Shown here piece after piece: positions 24,112 to 33,510 of a stretch of DNA of 64,000 bases. This stretch comes from Hyphococcus aureus (GTDB taxonomy: Bacteria > Pseudomonadota > Alphaproteobacteria > Caulobacterales > Parvularculaceae), in contig NZ_JBHRSH010000001.1 of the NCBI RefSeq assembly GCF_042643165.1, positions 1,426,001 to 1,490,000 of the forward strand, read 5' to 3'. The position numbers and the translations under genes are program-made. How positions within the stretch are numbered: the first letter of the stretch is position 1; the number at the start of each line of letters is the position of its first letter. Under the pieces are notes generated by a model. The model was not told the origin of the DNA and did not search any database. It saw nothing but the letters and a program-made list of their open reading frames with translations.

Positions 24112-25521
24112 ATGAATGCATTTCCGGCTCATATCGACCTAAAGGACCGTCCCGCGCTGATTATCGGCGGCGGAGCGGAAGCGCTGGCGAAGGCCCGGCT
24201 GATGCTGGGGGCGGGCGCGCGGCTGACCCTGATTGCCCGGAAATTCGCGCCGGAAACAAAAGCAGAGCTTCAAAGCCGCGCCCATTTTATCGAGCGCCAG
24301 CCCGTGGCGGCCGATATCGAGGCGGCTGTGCTGGTCTTTATTGCAGACACTCCGGCGGATGAGGCGCGCCGCTGGGCCGAGATCGCCCGCATGGCGGGTG
24401 TACTATTGAATGTCGTCGACCAGCCGGCGCTGTGCGATTTCACGACGCCGTCGATTGTTGATCGCGGACGGGTGACAGTCTCCATATCAACGGCTGGCGC
24501 CGCCCCGGTGCTGGGCAAGCGGTTGCGCGCTGACATCGAGGCGCTGTTGCCGCCGCGGCTGGGCGTGCTCGCCGATTTCGCCGACCGTTATCGCGATACA
24601 GTGAAAGCGACCATCGCGCCGCGAGCGCGCCGCCCGTTCTGGGAGGCGTTTTTCGAGGGGCCGATTGCGGCGCAAGTGCTCGCCGGTGATGAGGCCGGCG
24701 CCCATGAGGCGATGCTCGCCTTGATTAATCGTCCGCAGACGGAAGAAAAATCCAATACAGGCGCTGTCCATATTGTCGGCGCCGGGCCGGGCGATCCCGA
24801 TCTTTTAACTATCAAGGCGCTGCGGCTTCTACAGCGCGCCGATGTCATTCTTTACGACCGGCTGGTCAGCGACGAGATTCTTAATCTCGCCCGCCGTGAC
24901 GCTGACCGGTTGTATGTGGGCAAGGCGAAGTCAAACCACGCCGTGCCTCAGGACGAAATCGAGGCGCGCCTGATTGAACTTGCGCGCGAGGGAAAAATGG
25001 TTGTGCGCCTTAAAGGCGGCGACCCCTTTGTTTTCGGTCGCGGGGGTGAGGAGCTGGAAGCGCTCCGGAACGCAAACATCCCCGTTTTCGTCTGCCCTGG
25101 CGTCACCGCCGCGACCGGATGCGCCGCCGCCGCCAATATGGCGCTCACCCATCGCGCCCGCGCCCAGGCCGTCACGTTTGTGACCGGTCACGCGAAGGAT
25201 GAGGCCGACCCCGCCCTTGACTGGTCGGCGCTGGCGGCGCTGAAAAATACGTTGGTCGTCTATATGGGCGTCACCAAGGCCGAAACGATAGCCTCGAAGC
25301 TGATCGAACATGGCCGCGGACGCGAAACGCCTGTCGCTGTCGTGGAAAACGGCACGCGCGAGAATCAGAAAATCGTCAAAGGGTCGTTAGCTGAGTTGCC
25401 GCGCCTCATTGAAGCGGGCGGGATCAAAGGTCCGGCGCTCCTTGTCATTGGTGAAGTCGCCGCCCTCGCTGACGGTGAAACACTCCTTGAGATTATTGGA
25501 AAAGAAAGGGCCGCCGCATGA
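24112..25521 (+). CDS. cysG: Siroheme synthase (trifunctional)
   Basis: A 469-residue fused enzyme that makes siroheme for sulfite reductase. Residues about 5-205 are precorrin-2 dehydrogenase/ferrochelatase, with the NAD loop LIIGGGAEALAKA. Residues about 220-465 are uroporphyrinogen-III C-methyltransferase (HIVGAGPGDPDLLTIKALRLLQ, VRLKGGDPFVFGRGGEE, CPGVTAATGCAA, VTGHAKD). I use the ATG at 24112; a GTG 18 bp upstream is possible. It is the first gene of a tight operon and overlaps the next by four bases (ATGA). Confidence 0.96.
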   Translation: MNAFPAHIDLKDRPALIIGGGAEALAKARLMLGAGARLTLIARKFAPETKAELQSRAHFIERQPVAADIEAAVLVFIADTPADEARRWAEIARMAGVLLNVVDQPALCDFTTPSIVDRGRVTVSISTAGAAPVLGKRLRADIEALLPPRLGVLADFADRYRDTVKATIAPRARRPFWEAFFEGPIAAQVLAGDEAGAHEAMLALINRPQTEEKSNTGAVHIVGAGPGDPDLLTIKALRLLQRADVILYDRLVSDEILNLARRDADRLYVGKAKSNHAVPQDEIEARLIELAREGKMVVRLKGGDPFVFGRGGEELEALRNANIPVFVCPGVTAATGCAAAANMALTHRARAQAVTFVTGHAKDEADPALDWSALAALKNTLVVYMGVTKAETIASKLIEHGRGRETPVAVVENGTRENQKIVKGSLAELPRLIEAGGIKGPALLVIGEVAALADGETLLEIIGKERAAA

Positions 25522-25799
25522 AGGCCGTCACTGGAAACCGTCTCGACGACGGCGCCGTTGTCTATCTTGCCGACGATGACCGCTGGACAGCCGATCTCAC
25601 CGCCGCCGCGCGCTTTGATGACGATGATGCGAAAGACGTTCTTGCAGCGGCGCAGGCCCGCGTGAAAGAAATCGCCGACGCCTATCTTATCGATGTGAGC
25701 GATGCGGGAGCGCCTACAGGCCGTGAAACCCTGCGCGAGACGATCCGCAGATCGGGTCCGACGGTTCGGCTGGATCTTGGCTATCAGGCGGAGGCGTAA
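25518..25799 (+). CDS. DUF2849 protein of the sulfite reductase operon
   Basis: A 93-residue protein of DUF2849, found almost only between cysG and cysI in alphaproteobacterial sulfur operons. It has a beta-rich start (TGNRLDDGAVVYLADDDRW) and helices after residue 35. Function is unknown; the fixed position suggests a role in siroheme delivery or sulfite reductase assembly, which is inferred. It overlaps cysG by four bases and is followed after 3 bp by the GST gene. Confidence 0.9.
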   Translation: MKAVTGNRLDDGAVVYLADDDRWTADLTAAARFDDDDAKDVLAAAQARVKEIADAYLIDVSDAGAPTGRETLRETIRRSGPTVRLDLGYQAEA

Positions 25800-25802
25800 G
25801 TC

Positions 25803-26423
25803 GTGGCCAAGCTTAAAATTTACGGAGATTCGATCAGCGGCAATTGCCTCAAGGTGAAATGGACCGCCGATCTTCTGGGATTGAAATATGACTGGATTGA
25901 AACCAGCGTATTGAAATCGGAAACCCGCACGCCGGAATTCCTGAAAATGAATCCGGCGGGACAGGTTCCCGCTGTCATCCTGCCCGACGGCAAAGCGCTC
26001 GCGCAGTCGAACGCGATTATTCTTTATCTCAATCGCGCTCACAAAGGCGGGTTGTTGCCGAAAGGCGATTACGCCCGCGCCAAGGTTTTTGAGTGGCTCT
26101 TTTGGGAGCAATATTCCCATGAAACCGCTATCGCCGTGCGCCGTTTTCAAAAGCACTATTTGAAAAAATCCGACGCCGAGATCGATCCGAAGCTGATGGA
26201 GAAAGGCGTCGCCGCGCTGACGCGCCTTGAACAGGCGTTGCAGAAATCCGATTACCTCGTTGGCGACAAACTCACCCTCGCCGATATTTCTCTGGTCGCC
26301 TATACGCGCGTCGCACCCGAAGGCGGCTTCGATCTGACGCCTTATCCGGCGCTGTTGAAATGGATTGCGCGCGTTGAGCGCGATCTCGGCGTCCGTCCCG
26401 CAAAATCCAAGAAGGCCGCTTAA
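25803..26423 (+). CDS. Glutathione S-transferase family protein
   Basis: A 206-residue cytosolic glutathione S-transferase. The N-terminal thioredoxin-like domain starts KLKIYGDSISGNCLKVKW, with the conserved cis-proline region NPAGQVPAVILPDG and AQSNAIILYL. The helical C-terminal domain ends DLTPYPALLKWIARVERDL. It starts with GTG. Its place between DUF2849 and cysI is not the usual order and suggests that a glutathione-linked thiol step was added to the sulfite reduction operon. The cysI start overlaps its stop by one base (TAATG). Confidence 0.92.
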   Translation: MAKLKIYGDSISGNCLKVKWTADLLGLKYDWIETSVLKSETRTPEFLKMNPAGQVPAVILPDGKALAQSNAIILYLNRAHKGGLLPKGDYARAKVFEWLFWEQYSHETAIAVRRFQKHYLKKSDAEIDPKLMEKGVAALTRLEQALQKSDYLVGDKLTLADISLVAYTRVAPEGGFDLTPYPALLKWIARVERDLGVRPAKSKKAA

Positions 26424-28078
26424 TGTACCGCTATGATGAATTTGACGCGACGATGGTCGCTGAACGGGTCGCGCAGTTTCGCGGCCAGGTGGAGCGCCGC
26501 CTTGCCGGCGATCTGACCGAAGATCAGTTCAAGCCGCTGCGCCTGATGAACGGGCTCTATCTGCAATTGCACGCCTATATGCTGCGCGTTGCGGTTCCTT
26601 ACGGCGCCATGTCGTCGAAACAGATGCGCCGCCTGGGCGAAGTCGCGCGCAAATATGACCGCGGCTATGGCCATTTCACGACGCGTCAGAACATTCAGTA
26701 CAATTGGCCGGCGCTCGTCGATGTCCCTGACCTGCTCGACGATCTCGCTGATGTCGAGATGCATGCAATTCAGACGTCGGGCAATTGCATTCGCAATGTG
26801 ACGTCGGACCAATATGCGGGCGCTACCGCCGAAGAAGTGGAAGACCCGCGCCCCTATTGCGAAATGATCCGGCAATGGTCGACCTTCCATCCGGAATTTT
26901 CATTCCTGCCGCGCAAGTTCAAAATCGCCATCACCGCCGCCGATCATGACCGCGCTGCGGTGAAGGTGCACGATATCGGCCTGCGCCTTTATAAAAACGA
27001 TGAAGGCGAAACCGGCTTTGAAGTGATTGTCGGCGGCGGCCTAGGACGTACGCCCTATGTCGGGCATACGATCCGGAAATTCCTGCCGAAGAAATATCTC
27101 CTGTCTTATCTCGAGGCGATCCTGCGCGTTTATAATCTCGAAGGCCGCCGGGACAATATGTACAAGGCGCGCATCAAGATCCTCGTCAACGCCGAAGGCA
27201 TCGAAAAATTCGCCGACATGGTTGAGGCGGAATGGGCGCAGATTAAAGATTCAGGAATCGACCTGCCGCGCGAGGAAATGGAGCGCATCAACGCTTATTT
27301 CGCGCCGCCCGCCTTTGAAAAGCTTGCCGACCAGAGCGCGGCGCTGGAAGAGAAAAAGGCGAGCGATAAAGATTTCGCCCGCTGGGTGCGCCTCAACACG
27401 GTGGCGCATAAAATTCCCGGCTACGCCATCGCCAATATTTCCCTGAAGCCCATTGGCGGCGTCCCGGGCGATATTACCGATGTGCAGATGGAGGCGGTCG
27501 CCGATATAGCCGAGCAATATGGCCTCGACGAAATTCGCGCGACCCATGAACAAAACCTCGTCCTGCCGCATGTGAAAAAAGACGACCTTTTTGCGGTCTA
27601 CACAGCGCTTGACGCTGCGGAGCTTGCGACCGCGAATATCGGTCTCGTCAGCGACATCATCGCCTGTCCGGGGCTTGATTATTGCTCGCTGGCGAACGCC
27701 CGCTCGATCCCGATTGCGCAGCGCATTTCCGAGCGCTTCGCCGATCTCGACAACCAGGAAGATCTCGGCGAGCTCAAGATAAAAATCTCCGGCTGCATCA
27801 ACGCCTGCGGACACCACCATGTGGGACATATCGGCATTCTCGGCGTCGATAAGAAAGGCGAGGAGTTTTACCAGGTTACGCTCGGCGGCTCCGGCGCCGA
27901 AGACGCATCCCTCGGCGAGATCGCAGGTCGCGGCCTGTCGTCAGAGCAGGTTGTCGACGCGGTCGAAAAGCTCGTCGGCGTCTATCGCCAGAACCGTCAG
28001 GACAAAGAACGTTTTCTCGACACCTATCGCCGTCTCGGCGCCGAACCTTTCAAGGAGGCTCTTTATGAAGCTGCTTAA
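26423..28078 (+). CDS. cysI: Assimilatory nitrite/sulfite reductase (siroheme)
   Basis: A 551-residue siroheme/[4Fe-4S] reductase. The four cluster cysteines are clear: C415 and C421 (CPGLDYC) and C458 and C462 (GCINACGHH), giving the C-x5-C and C-x3-C pattern of this family. Two copies of the nitrite/sulfite reductase half-domain flank the cluster. Context (cysG, cysH) argues for sulfite rather than nitrite. The electron donor is not encoded here; ferredoxin or a separate flavoprotein is likely. Confidence 0.95.
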   Translation: MYRYDEFDATMVAERVAQFRGQVERRLAGDLTEDQFKPLRLMNGLYLQLHAYMLRVAVPYGAMSSKQMRRLGEVARKYDRGYGHFTTRQNIQYNWPALVDVPDLLDDLADVEMHAIQTSGNCIRNVTSDQYAGATAEEVEDPRPYCEMIRQWSTFHPEFSFLPRKFKIAITAADHDRAAVKVHDIGLRLYKNDEGETGFEVIVGGGLGRTPYVGHTIRKFLPKKYLLSYLEAILRVYNLEGRRDNMYKARIKILVNAEGIEKFADMVEAEWAQIKDSGIDLPREEMERINAYFAPPAFEKLADQSAALEEKKASDKDFARWVRLNTVAHKIPGYAIANISLKPIGGVPGDITDVQMEAVADIAEQYGLDEIRATHEQNLVLPHVKKDDLFAVYTALDAAELATANIGLVSDIIACPGLDYCSLANARSIPIAQRISERFADLDNQEDLGELKIKISGCINACGHHHVGHIGILGVDKKGEEFYQVTLGGSGAEDASLGEIAGRGLSSEQVVDAVEKLVGVYRQNRQDKERFLDTYRRLGAEPFKEALYEAA

Positions 28079-28526
28079 ACTTTCCCGCGGCCGTCTTTTC
28101 CCGGCGCTTGAAGAGCCGCTCGCCGAAGTATCGCTCGAGGATTGGCGCGATAATCCGCAGGAACATGCGGATGCAACGGCGCTCAAAATCAGCAACGACA
28201 CCTCGCTCGCTGATGTCAAATGCGACCTTGCAGGCTTTTCAACGATTATCCTTGAGTTCCCTGCTTTCAAGGACGGGCGCGCCTATTCACAGGCGCGGCT
28301 ATTGCGTGAGCGTTACGGCTATACGGGCGAGATTCGCGCCCGCGGCGATGTGTTGCGCGACCAGCTTTTGTTCATGGCGCGCTGCGGCGTCGACGCATTT
28401 GAATTTACCGGCGATGTCGACGGCGCCAATGCGGCGTTGAACGAGTTCTCTTTTGCCTATCAGCCAGCGGCGGACGATCTCGCGCCTGTCTGGCGCAAAC
28501 GTCTTGACCGGGCTGCGGCGGCGTAA
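28065..28526 (+). CDS. DUF934 protein of the sulfite reductase operon
   Basis: A 153-residue protein of DUF934, regularly found next to cysI and cysH. The signature LIILEFPAFKDGRAYSQARLLRER-like run and GDVLRDQLLFMARCGVDAFEF are present. It is thought to help sulfite reductase function but this is unproven. The ATG at 28065 lies inside the end of cysI with AAGGAGG six bases upstream, a 14-bp overlap that implies coupled translation. cysH follows by about 9 bp. Confidence 0.92.
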   Translation: MKLLKLSRGRLFPALEEPLAEVSLEDWRDNPQEHADATALKISNDTSLADVKCDLAGFSTIILEFPAFKDGRAYSQARLLRERYGYTGEIRARGDVLRDQLLFMARCGVDAFEFTGDVDGANAALNEFSFAYQPAADDLAPVWRKRLDRAAAA

Positions 28527-28535
28527 AGGAACCTC

Positions 28536-29288
28536 ATGATGAGCGCATCGGCATCTCTGCTGGCGGAAACGCCGCCCGACATTCCCGCCAATGACGAACG
28601 GGAGGCGCGCGCGCGCCGTCTTGCGCTGAAGCATTCCGGCGAGGATGCGCTCGAGATTTTGCGCGTCGCCATCAAGGAGGAGTTTCCGGGCCGGATTGCG
28701 CTTGTATCTTCCTTTGGCGCGGAATCGGCGGCACTGTTGCATCTTGCGGCGCAAATCGAGCCGTCAATCCCGGTGATCTTTCTTGAGACGGAAAAACATT
28801 TCGCGCAAACGCTGAGCTACCGGAAGAAACTGGTCGCGAAACTCGGCCTCACCGATGTGCGCGACATTCATCCCTCAAAGGAAGCGTTGACCTTTCGCGA
28901 CCCGTCCGGCGATCTCTGGAAGCATGACGCCGACGCCTGTTGCACGCTGAGAAAAGTTGAGCCGCTGGCGCCTGCACTCGACGAATTCGACGCGTGGATC
29001 ACCGGCCGCAAACAATTTCACGGCGGCGGGCGCATTCATCTGCCGGCCTTCGAAGCCTCGCCGTCGCATATCAAGGTGAACCCGCTCGTGCGCTGGGCGA
29101 AAGAAGACATCGACGCCTATTACGAGGCGCATGACCTGCCGTCACATCCGTTGATTGCGCAAGGCTATCCGTCGATCGGCTGTTGGCCCTGCACCCATCC
29201 CGCGGCCGCCGGCGACGACGTGCGCGCGGGCCGCTGGCGCGGCGCGGCGAAAACCGAATGCGGCATTCACGGGTTAACACGCGCCTAA
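28536..29288 (+). CDS. cysH: Adenylylsulfate (APS) reductase, assimilatory type
   Basis: A 250-residue PP-loop reductase. The PP-loop is SSFGAES at about 58-64. C135-C136 (DACCTLRKVEP) and C216/C219 (GCWPC) form the CC...CxxC site that binds a [4Fe-4S] cluster. This marks an APS-using thioredoxin-dependent reductase rather than the cluster-free PAPS enzyme of enteric bacteria. The catalytic ECGIH is near the C-terminus (C242). So the operon reduces APS to sulfite directly, without needing PAPS. No cysN/cysD for making APS is in the window. A weak hairpin follows. Confidence 0.95.
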   Translation: MMSASASLLAETPPDIPANDEREARARRLALKHSGEDALEILRVAIKEEFPGRIALVSSFGAESAALLHLAAQIEPSIPVIFLETEKHFAQTLSYRKKLVAKLGLTDVRDIHPSKEALTFRDPSGDLWKHDADACCTLRKVEPLAPALDEFDAWITGRKQFHGGGRIHLPAFEASPSHIKVNPLVRWAKEDIDAYYEAHDLPSHPLIAQGYPSIGCWPCTHPAAAGDDVRAGRWRGAAKTECGIHGLTRA

Positions 29289-29391
29289 ACTGCGGCGATT
29301 AGCGCGTTGATCGCTATTTTCAACGCCTCAGTGTTTGATCATTATTGACGATGGATGACCAAATCGGGCTGTCACGCATTGATGGATTCAA

Positions 29392-30036
29392 ATGATGAAG
29401 ATCCCCGAGACTTCACCAGCGTCGTCGCCTTGCGCGTTGAGCGAGGCCGATCCGGGCTATGCTGGACTTGAACGGGATACAGAAGCCGTATCGCGCTGGC
29501 GCAAAAAGGAACGTGAAAGACTGATTGCAGAGAGACTTGCAATTCCTGTTGAGAAACGTCGGGCCCTTGGCGAGAAAATCGCAGCGAATGTTGAACGCGA
29601 GATCGGCGACATCCGCGGGCTGACGGTTAGTGCTTATTGGCCCTTTCGCGGAGAGCCTGATTTCCGTCCGCTCATGGCGAAGATCGCAGCGAGAGGAGGG
29701 AAAACGGCTCTACCGGTTTGCGCAAAACGCGCGGCTCCAATGATTTTCCGCATTTGGACTGAAGGCGAGCCGCTTGAATGCGGAATCTGGAATATTCCGG
29801 TTCCTGCTGAAACCGCTCCAACGGCAAACCCCGATATTATCATAGCGCCGCTTGTGGGGTTTGACGGCAAAAATTACCGACTTGGTTATGGCGGGGGATA
29901 TTTTGATCGCACGCTTGCCGCTATCCCGTATAAACCGAAAGTGATTGGCGTCGGTTATGCGGGGTCGCGGATGTCGACAATCTATCCGCAACCGTATGAC
30001 ATACCTATGAATGTAATCGTCACAGATGAGCGATGA
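29392..30036 (+). CDS. 5-formyltetrahydrofolate cyclo-ligase
   Basis: A 214-residue enzyme of the 5-FCL family, converting 5-formyl-THF to 5,10-methenyl-THF with ATP. The C-terminal signature PLVGFDGKNYRLGYGGGYFDRTL is complete. The N-terminal 40 residues are less typical. The C-terminal Thr/Asp-rich end matches the family. I see no 6S RNA upstream, although this gene sits next to one in many gamma-proteobacteria. It is convergent with the hydrolase gene, stops 14 bp apart. Confidence 0.93.
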   Translation: MMKIPETSPASSPCALSEADPGYAGLERDTEAVSRWRKKERERLIAERLAIPVEKRRALGEKIAANVEREIGDIRGLTVSAYWPFRGEPDFRPLMAKIAARGGKTALPVCAKRAAPMIFRIWTEGEPLECGIWNIPVPAETAPTANPDIIIAPLVGFDGKNYRLGYGGGYFDRTLAAIPYKPKVIGVGYAGSRMSTIYPQPYDIPMNVIVTDER

Positions 30037-30050
30037 AGAACGGCTCGATC

Positions 30051-30905
30051 TCAGGGTAGGGCCGCTAAAAAGCCCTCAATAGCATTCCACGCCGCTGGTT
30101 CAGTCAACATGGGCGCGTGGCCGACATTCGGGACTTCCGTGTAATCGAAGCCGGGGTGAACGGCGCGCATCTTTGCAATGATCTCCGGCGAAAGGAGATC
30201 GCTGATCGCGCCGCGAATAATGAGGGTCGGTTTGGTCTTCAGGCTTTCGAACGGGCCCCATAAATCCGGTGCGGGCCCGACTTCAGTCAGCGCCTTACCG
30301 ATATTGGGATCATAGGCGAGCGTCCAGCTTCCGTCCGCATTTTCGCGGAAGGTGCGACGGGCGAATGTAAGCCAGAACTCTTCATTGGCGCCGGGAAAAG
30401 CGACGCCGTTGACGGCGCGGATTTCCGCCGCCGCTTCTTCAAGGTCAGCGACGTCGGTTTTGGTCTTGCCGGCGTAACCGGCGATCCGGGTGATGCCTTC
30501 AATAGCGAGCTCCGGGCCCACATCATTGATGATCGCCGCTTTGATACGTTCCGGCGCGGCCCCATTGACCAGCATTGTGGTGATGCCGCCAAGCGATGTG
30601 CCCACCAGCACCGCTTGCGGCATGTCCAGCGCATCCATCACCTTCAACACGTCGTCGCGATAGGTGAGCGGGTGATAGTTCAGATAATCGGGGTCGTAAT
30701 CCGACCGCCCGCGCCCGCGAAAGGAAAGCGCGACGACCTTGCGGCCCGTCGCGGCGATTTTCGGCGCCAGTTCTTCGAAATCGGCGACGTTGCGTGTCAG
30801 ACCATGCAGGCACAGGACCGGCGTTTTCACGCCGCCCTTGTAGGCTCTCGCATGAAGGTTGATCCCGCTGGCGACGGGAATGAATTTGTCTTCAAAGGCG
30901 GCCAT
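30051..30905 (-). CDS. Alpha/beta hydrolase
   Basis: A 284-residue alpha/beta hydrolase. The oxyanion motif is HGLTRN at about 34-39, the nucleophile elbow is GTSLGG with Ser104, and the His is in NVGHAPML near residue 266. Length and the RGRGRSDYDP loop fit the haloperoxidase/epoxide-hydrolase-like group, but the substrate is unknown. It lies 9 bp after the secreted hypothetical gene on the same strand, so they are likely co-transcribed. Confidence 0.9.
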   Translation of the reverse strand: MAAFEDKFIPVASGINLHARAYKGGVKTPVLCLHGLTRNVADFEELAPKIAATGRKVVALSFRGRGRSDYDPDYLNYHPLTYRDDVLKVMDALDMPQAVLVGTSLGGITTMLVNGAAPERIKAAIINDVGPELAIEGITRIAGYAGKTKTDVADLEEAAAEIRAVNGVAFPGANEEFWLTFARRTFRENADGSWTLAYDPNIGKALTEVGPAPDLWGPFESLKTKPTLIIRGAISDLLSPEIIAKMRAVHPGFDYTEVPNVGHAPMLTEPAAWNAIEGFLAALP

Positions 30906-30914
30906 GGGGGTGTG

Positions 30915-31478
30915 CTATTTTATCCGGCGCACACGGATCGTCCGGTGAAGCTCGTTCACCGTCATCATGTAATTGCCGAAAGCGCTGCGTTTCACCTTAG
31001 CGGTGAAGAGGCGCTCACGCTTGCCGAAATGCAGTTTTTTGTCGTCCGAATCGAGTTGGCGCCAGACTTGCCCGTTATCGAGTGATACGGTCGCTCTTCC
31101 CATCGAGTTGAGGCTGATCTCGACAACTTGAGCATTGATGCTTTTGATGCGCTTGCCGTCTTTGTCCCGCCGCACGTCGGCGATGGCTTCGTCGCCAAAA
31201 TCTTTCGGCGCTTCTGCGACCTGCTCAGGTTTGTCGGCTGCTGCGAGCCCGAAATTGGCTTTTTCGTTTTCTTTTGCCGCGGCGGTCTGCTCTTCGCGCA
31301 CGACCCTTGTCACTTTCAGGGTTTTCGCTGCTCCTTCGAGGCAGGCGAGGCGTTCTCCGGCGTCTTCGATCTGAAGGCAGGCGATAGCGTCGTCGACGGC
31401 TTCGGCTTCGCTTGATTGCGCGGCGGCGGCGCTGGCGATGAAAAGGGCGGCTAGGATTGCGAAAGGCGTGACGTTCAT
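30915..31478 (-). CDS. Secreted hypothetical protein
   Basis: A 187-residue protein I cannot assign. A signal peptide is visible (MNVTPFAILAALFIASAAAAQS). A pair of cysteines (ACLQIEDAGERLACLEG) could form a disulfide. The middle is low-complexity and charged (65-105). The C-terminal 80 residues are a beta-rich module, NAQVVEISLNSMGRATVSLDNGQVWRQLD, reminiscent of small periplasmic domains with repeated strands. The -RRIK terminus is basic. It precedes the hydrolase gene by 9 bp. Confidence 0.75.
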   Translation of the reverse strand: MNVTPFAILAALFIASAAAAQSSEAEAVDDAIACLQIEDAGERLACLEGAAKTLKVTRVVREEQTAAAKENEKANFGLAAADKPEQVAEAPKDFGDEAIADVRRDKDGKRIKSINAQVVEISLNSMGRATVSLDNGQVWRQLDSDDKKLHFGKRERLFTAKVKRSAFGNYMMTVNELHRTIRVRRIK

Positions 31479-31628
31479 GTCATCTCCTGAACAAAAGCGC
31501 CGCGTTGAGCGGCGTGCGCTGATTACACACAGCGCCCTTCATCGCGTCAACATGCTATGCTGGATTAGCCTGACAAGCGCTTCAGGGAAAAGTGGATAAC
31601 AGGCCGGGTAACGGGCCGGGAAACTGGG

Positions 31629-33428
31629 ATGAGCGGAAACTTCATGCAGTTGCTACAGGGCGCCGCCGCGCAATTCCAGCGCGGCGCCTTTGAGGCGGCG
31701 CTGGAGGCCAGTGAAACCGCCTTGCGCCAGCAGCCGGGCCACCCGGAAGCCTTGCACATGAAGGCGCTGTGCCTCGGTCGCCTTGGCCGCGTCGACGAAG
31801 CGCTGCCGATATTCGATCAGGCGGCGGCGGGGCATCCGCAAAAGCATGCGATCCTCGCGAACAAGGGAAACGCCCTTCGGGCCGCCGGCCGGTTCAAAGA
31901 CGCCATCGCCGAATATGAATCGGCGATTGCGGCTCACCCGGGATTTATCACCGCCTGGATTAGCCTCGGTCTAGCGTTGCGGCAAGCCGGCGAGGGCGCG
32001 CGCGCGGAAGAAGTCATGCGCAAAACGCTCTCGCTTGCGCCGGGCGACGTCAATGCGCTCAACAATCTCGGTTTGCTGCTGGAGGATCAGGACCGGCCTG
32101 AGGAAGCGGCGGCGATGTTTTCCGCAGCGCTTGAAAAGCAGCCATCCATGCATTTCGCACGGGTTAACCGCGGCGCGGCGTTGCGAAAAATCGGCCGCAT
32201 AGAAGAGGCGCTTGCCGATTTGCGCATGGCGGTGACCGCTGCCCCAAACGATGCGGAAACGCAATATCAGTACGCCAATGCGTTGCGGCAGTCAGGCGTT
32301 ATGGGGGAGGCGGATAGCGCCTTTCGGCGGGCTTTGGCGATCACGCCGTTACGTAGTGACATTCACCGGGATTTTGCCCGCATGCTCTGGGAAGAGGGTG
32401 TCGGCGCACGATTCCTGGAGCCGCTCGATATGGTGCTGGCGCAATATCCGAATGCCGAACTGCTCTCACTGAAGTCGGAATTGGCTTATCTCGCCGGTTT
32501 ACCGGATCTCGCAGAAGAAGCGGCGTCCCGGGCGTTGGCCCTCGATCAGGCGGCGCCGACCCCAAAACGGATTCTCGGTCTGGTCCGGCGCCATCATGGC
32601 GATTCTGCAGCGGCCGCCGAAATGTTTGCTGACGCGCTTGCGGCAGCGCCAGACGATTATGAGACGCTGCATACGCTGGTGGAAACGCGCCTGGCGAGCG
32701 GAGAATTTGAAGAAGCGGTTCGCCTGCTCGATCGTGAACCGCCCCCGGACCATTTGCAAAAGCATATCGCGCTGAAAGCCAACGCCATGCGTTTGAGCGG
32801 TGATCCGGAGTACCGGCTCTATTATGATTATGACCGTTTCACCCGGAAAATGTTCATTGAACCGCCGGAGGGCTACGCCGATCTCGCCGCCTTTAATGCT
32901 GCGCTGGTTGAGGCGATCCTGCCGTTGCACCGCACCGCCGCCCATCCGCTGGAGCAGACCCTTTATGGTGGAACCCAGTCCGTAGGCCGGCTCTGGGAGG
33001 AGCCGCATCCCCTCATACAAGCCCTGAAAGGCCAGCTCCTCGCCGCCGCCGCGCGTTATGTCGAAGATTTGCCTGACGATCCGGCGCACCCATTTTTATG
33101 CAGAAAAAGCAAAGACTTGACGTGTCAGGGTGCGTGGTCGGTGGTGCTGGCGTCCGGCGGCGGGCATGTCGATCACATCCACCCTAAGGGCTGGATCAGC
33201 GCGTCCTATTATGTCCAGGTGCCCGATGAAGTTGCGCATGGGGAAAAAGCCGGCTTTCTGCGCCTAGGGGCCTCGGGACTTGGCGGGGTGACGCTAGAGG
33301 CGGAGCGCTGGTTCAGGCCTGAAGTCGGCGCCGTGATCTTTTTCCCATCCTATATGTGGCACGGCGTCGAACCTTTCGCATCTGTGCGGCCGCGGATCAC
33401 CGCGCCATTTGATCTCGCTCCACGATAA
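31629..33428 (+). CDS. TPR protein with 2OG-Fe(II) oxygenase domain
   Basis: A 599-residue two-domain protein. Residues about 1-380 are ten or so TPR-like units (e.g. AILANKGNALRAAGRFKDAI). Residues about 400-599 match the putative 2OG-Fe(II) oxygenase family (PF13759): HVDHIHPKGWISASYYV holds the metal histidines near 513-518, MWHGVEPF gives the distal His near 579, and SVRPRIT carries the 2-oxoglutarate Arg. It is probably a hydroxylase acting on a protein or peptide held by the TPR part. The substrate is unknown. It has no signal peptide. Confidence 0.88.
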   Translation: MSGNFMQLLQGAAAQFQRGAFEAALEASETALRQQPGHPEALHMKALCLGRLGRVDEALPIFDQAAAGHPQKHAILANKGNALRAAGRFKDAIAEYESAIAAHPGFITAWISLGLALRQAGEGARAEEVMRKTLSLAPGDVNALNNLGLLLEDQDRPEEAAAMFSAALEKQPSMHFARVNRGAALRKIGRIEEALADLRMAVTAAPNDAETQYQYANALRQSGVMGEADSAFRRALAITPLRSDIHRDFARMLWEEGVGARFLEPLDMVLAQYPNAELLSLKSELAYLAGLPDLAEEAASRALALDQAAPTPKRILGLVRRHHGDSAAAAEMFADALAAAPDDYETLHTLVETRLASGEFEEAVRLLDREPPPDHLQKHIALKANAMRLSGDPEYRLYYDYDRFTRKMFIEPPEGYADLAAFNAALVEAILPLHRTAAHPLEQTLYGGTQSVGRLWEEPHPLIQALKGQLLAAAARYVEDLPDDPAHPFLCRKSKDLTCQGAWSVVLASGGGHVDHIHPKGWISASYYVQVPDEVAHGEKAGFLRLGASGLGGVTLEAERWFRPEVGAVIFFPSYMWHGVEPFASVRPRITAPFDLAPR

Positions 33429-33434
33429 GCTCAG

Positions 33435-33449
33435 TTAAGCTTCTGTTAA
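33435..33449. promoter_or_regulatory. TTAA-N7-TTAA box (CtrA-type)
   Basis: TTAA at 33435-33438 and 33446-33449 are separated by exactly 7 bp, the spacing of CtrA sites, and lie about 215 bp upstream of the TonB receptor. The base after the second half is A, not the preferred C. Confidence 0.3.
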
Positions 33450-33510
33450 ACAAATCTGTTGTGATATTGCCACACTGGCAAGTGTAGTGCGCGGGCGCGT
33501 CTTAAGCTTG

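Noticed and set aside
29289..29391. A 6S RNA next to the 5-FCL gene
   Set aside because: The gap is only about 100 bp, too short for 6S RNA, and lacks its long central-bubble hairpin.
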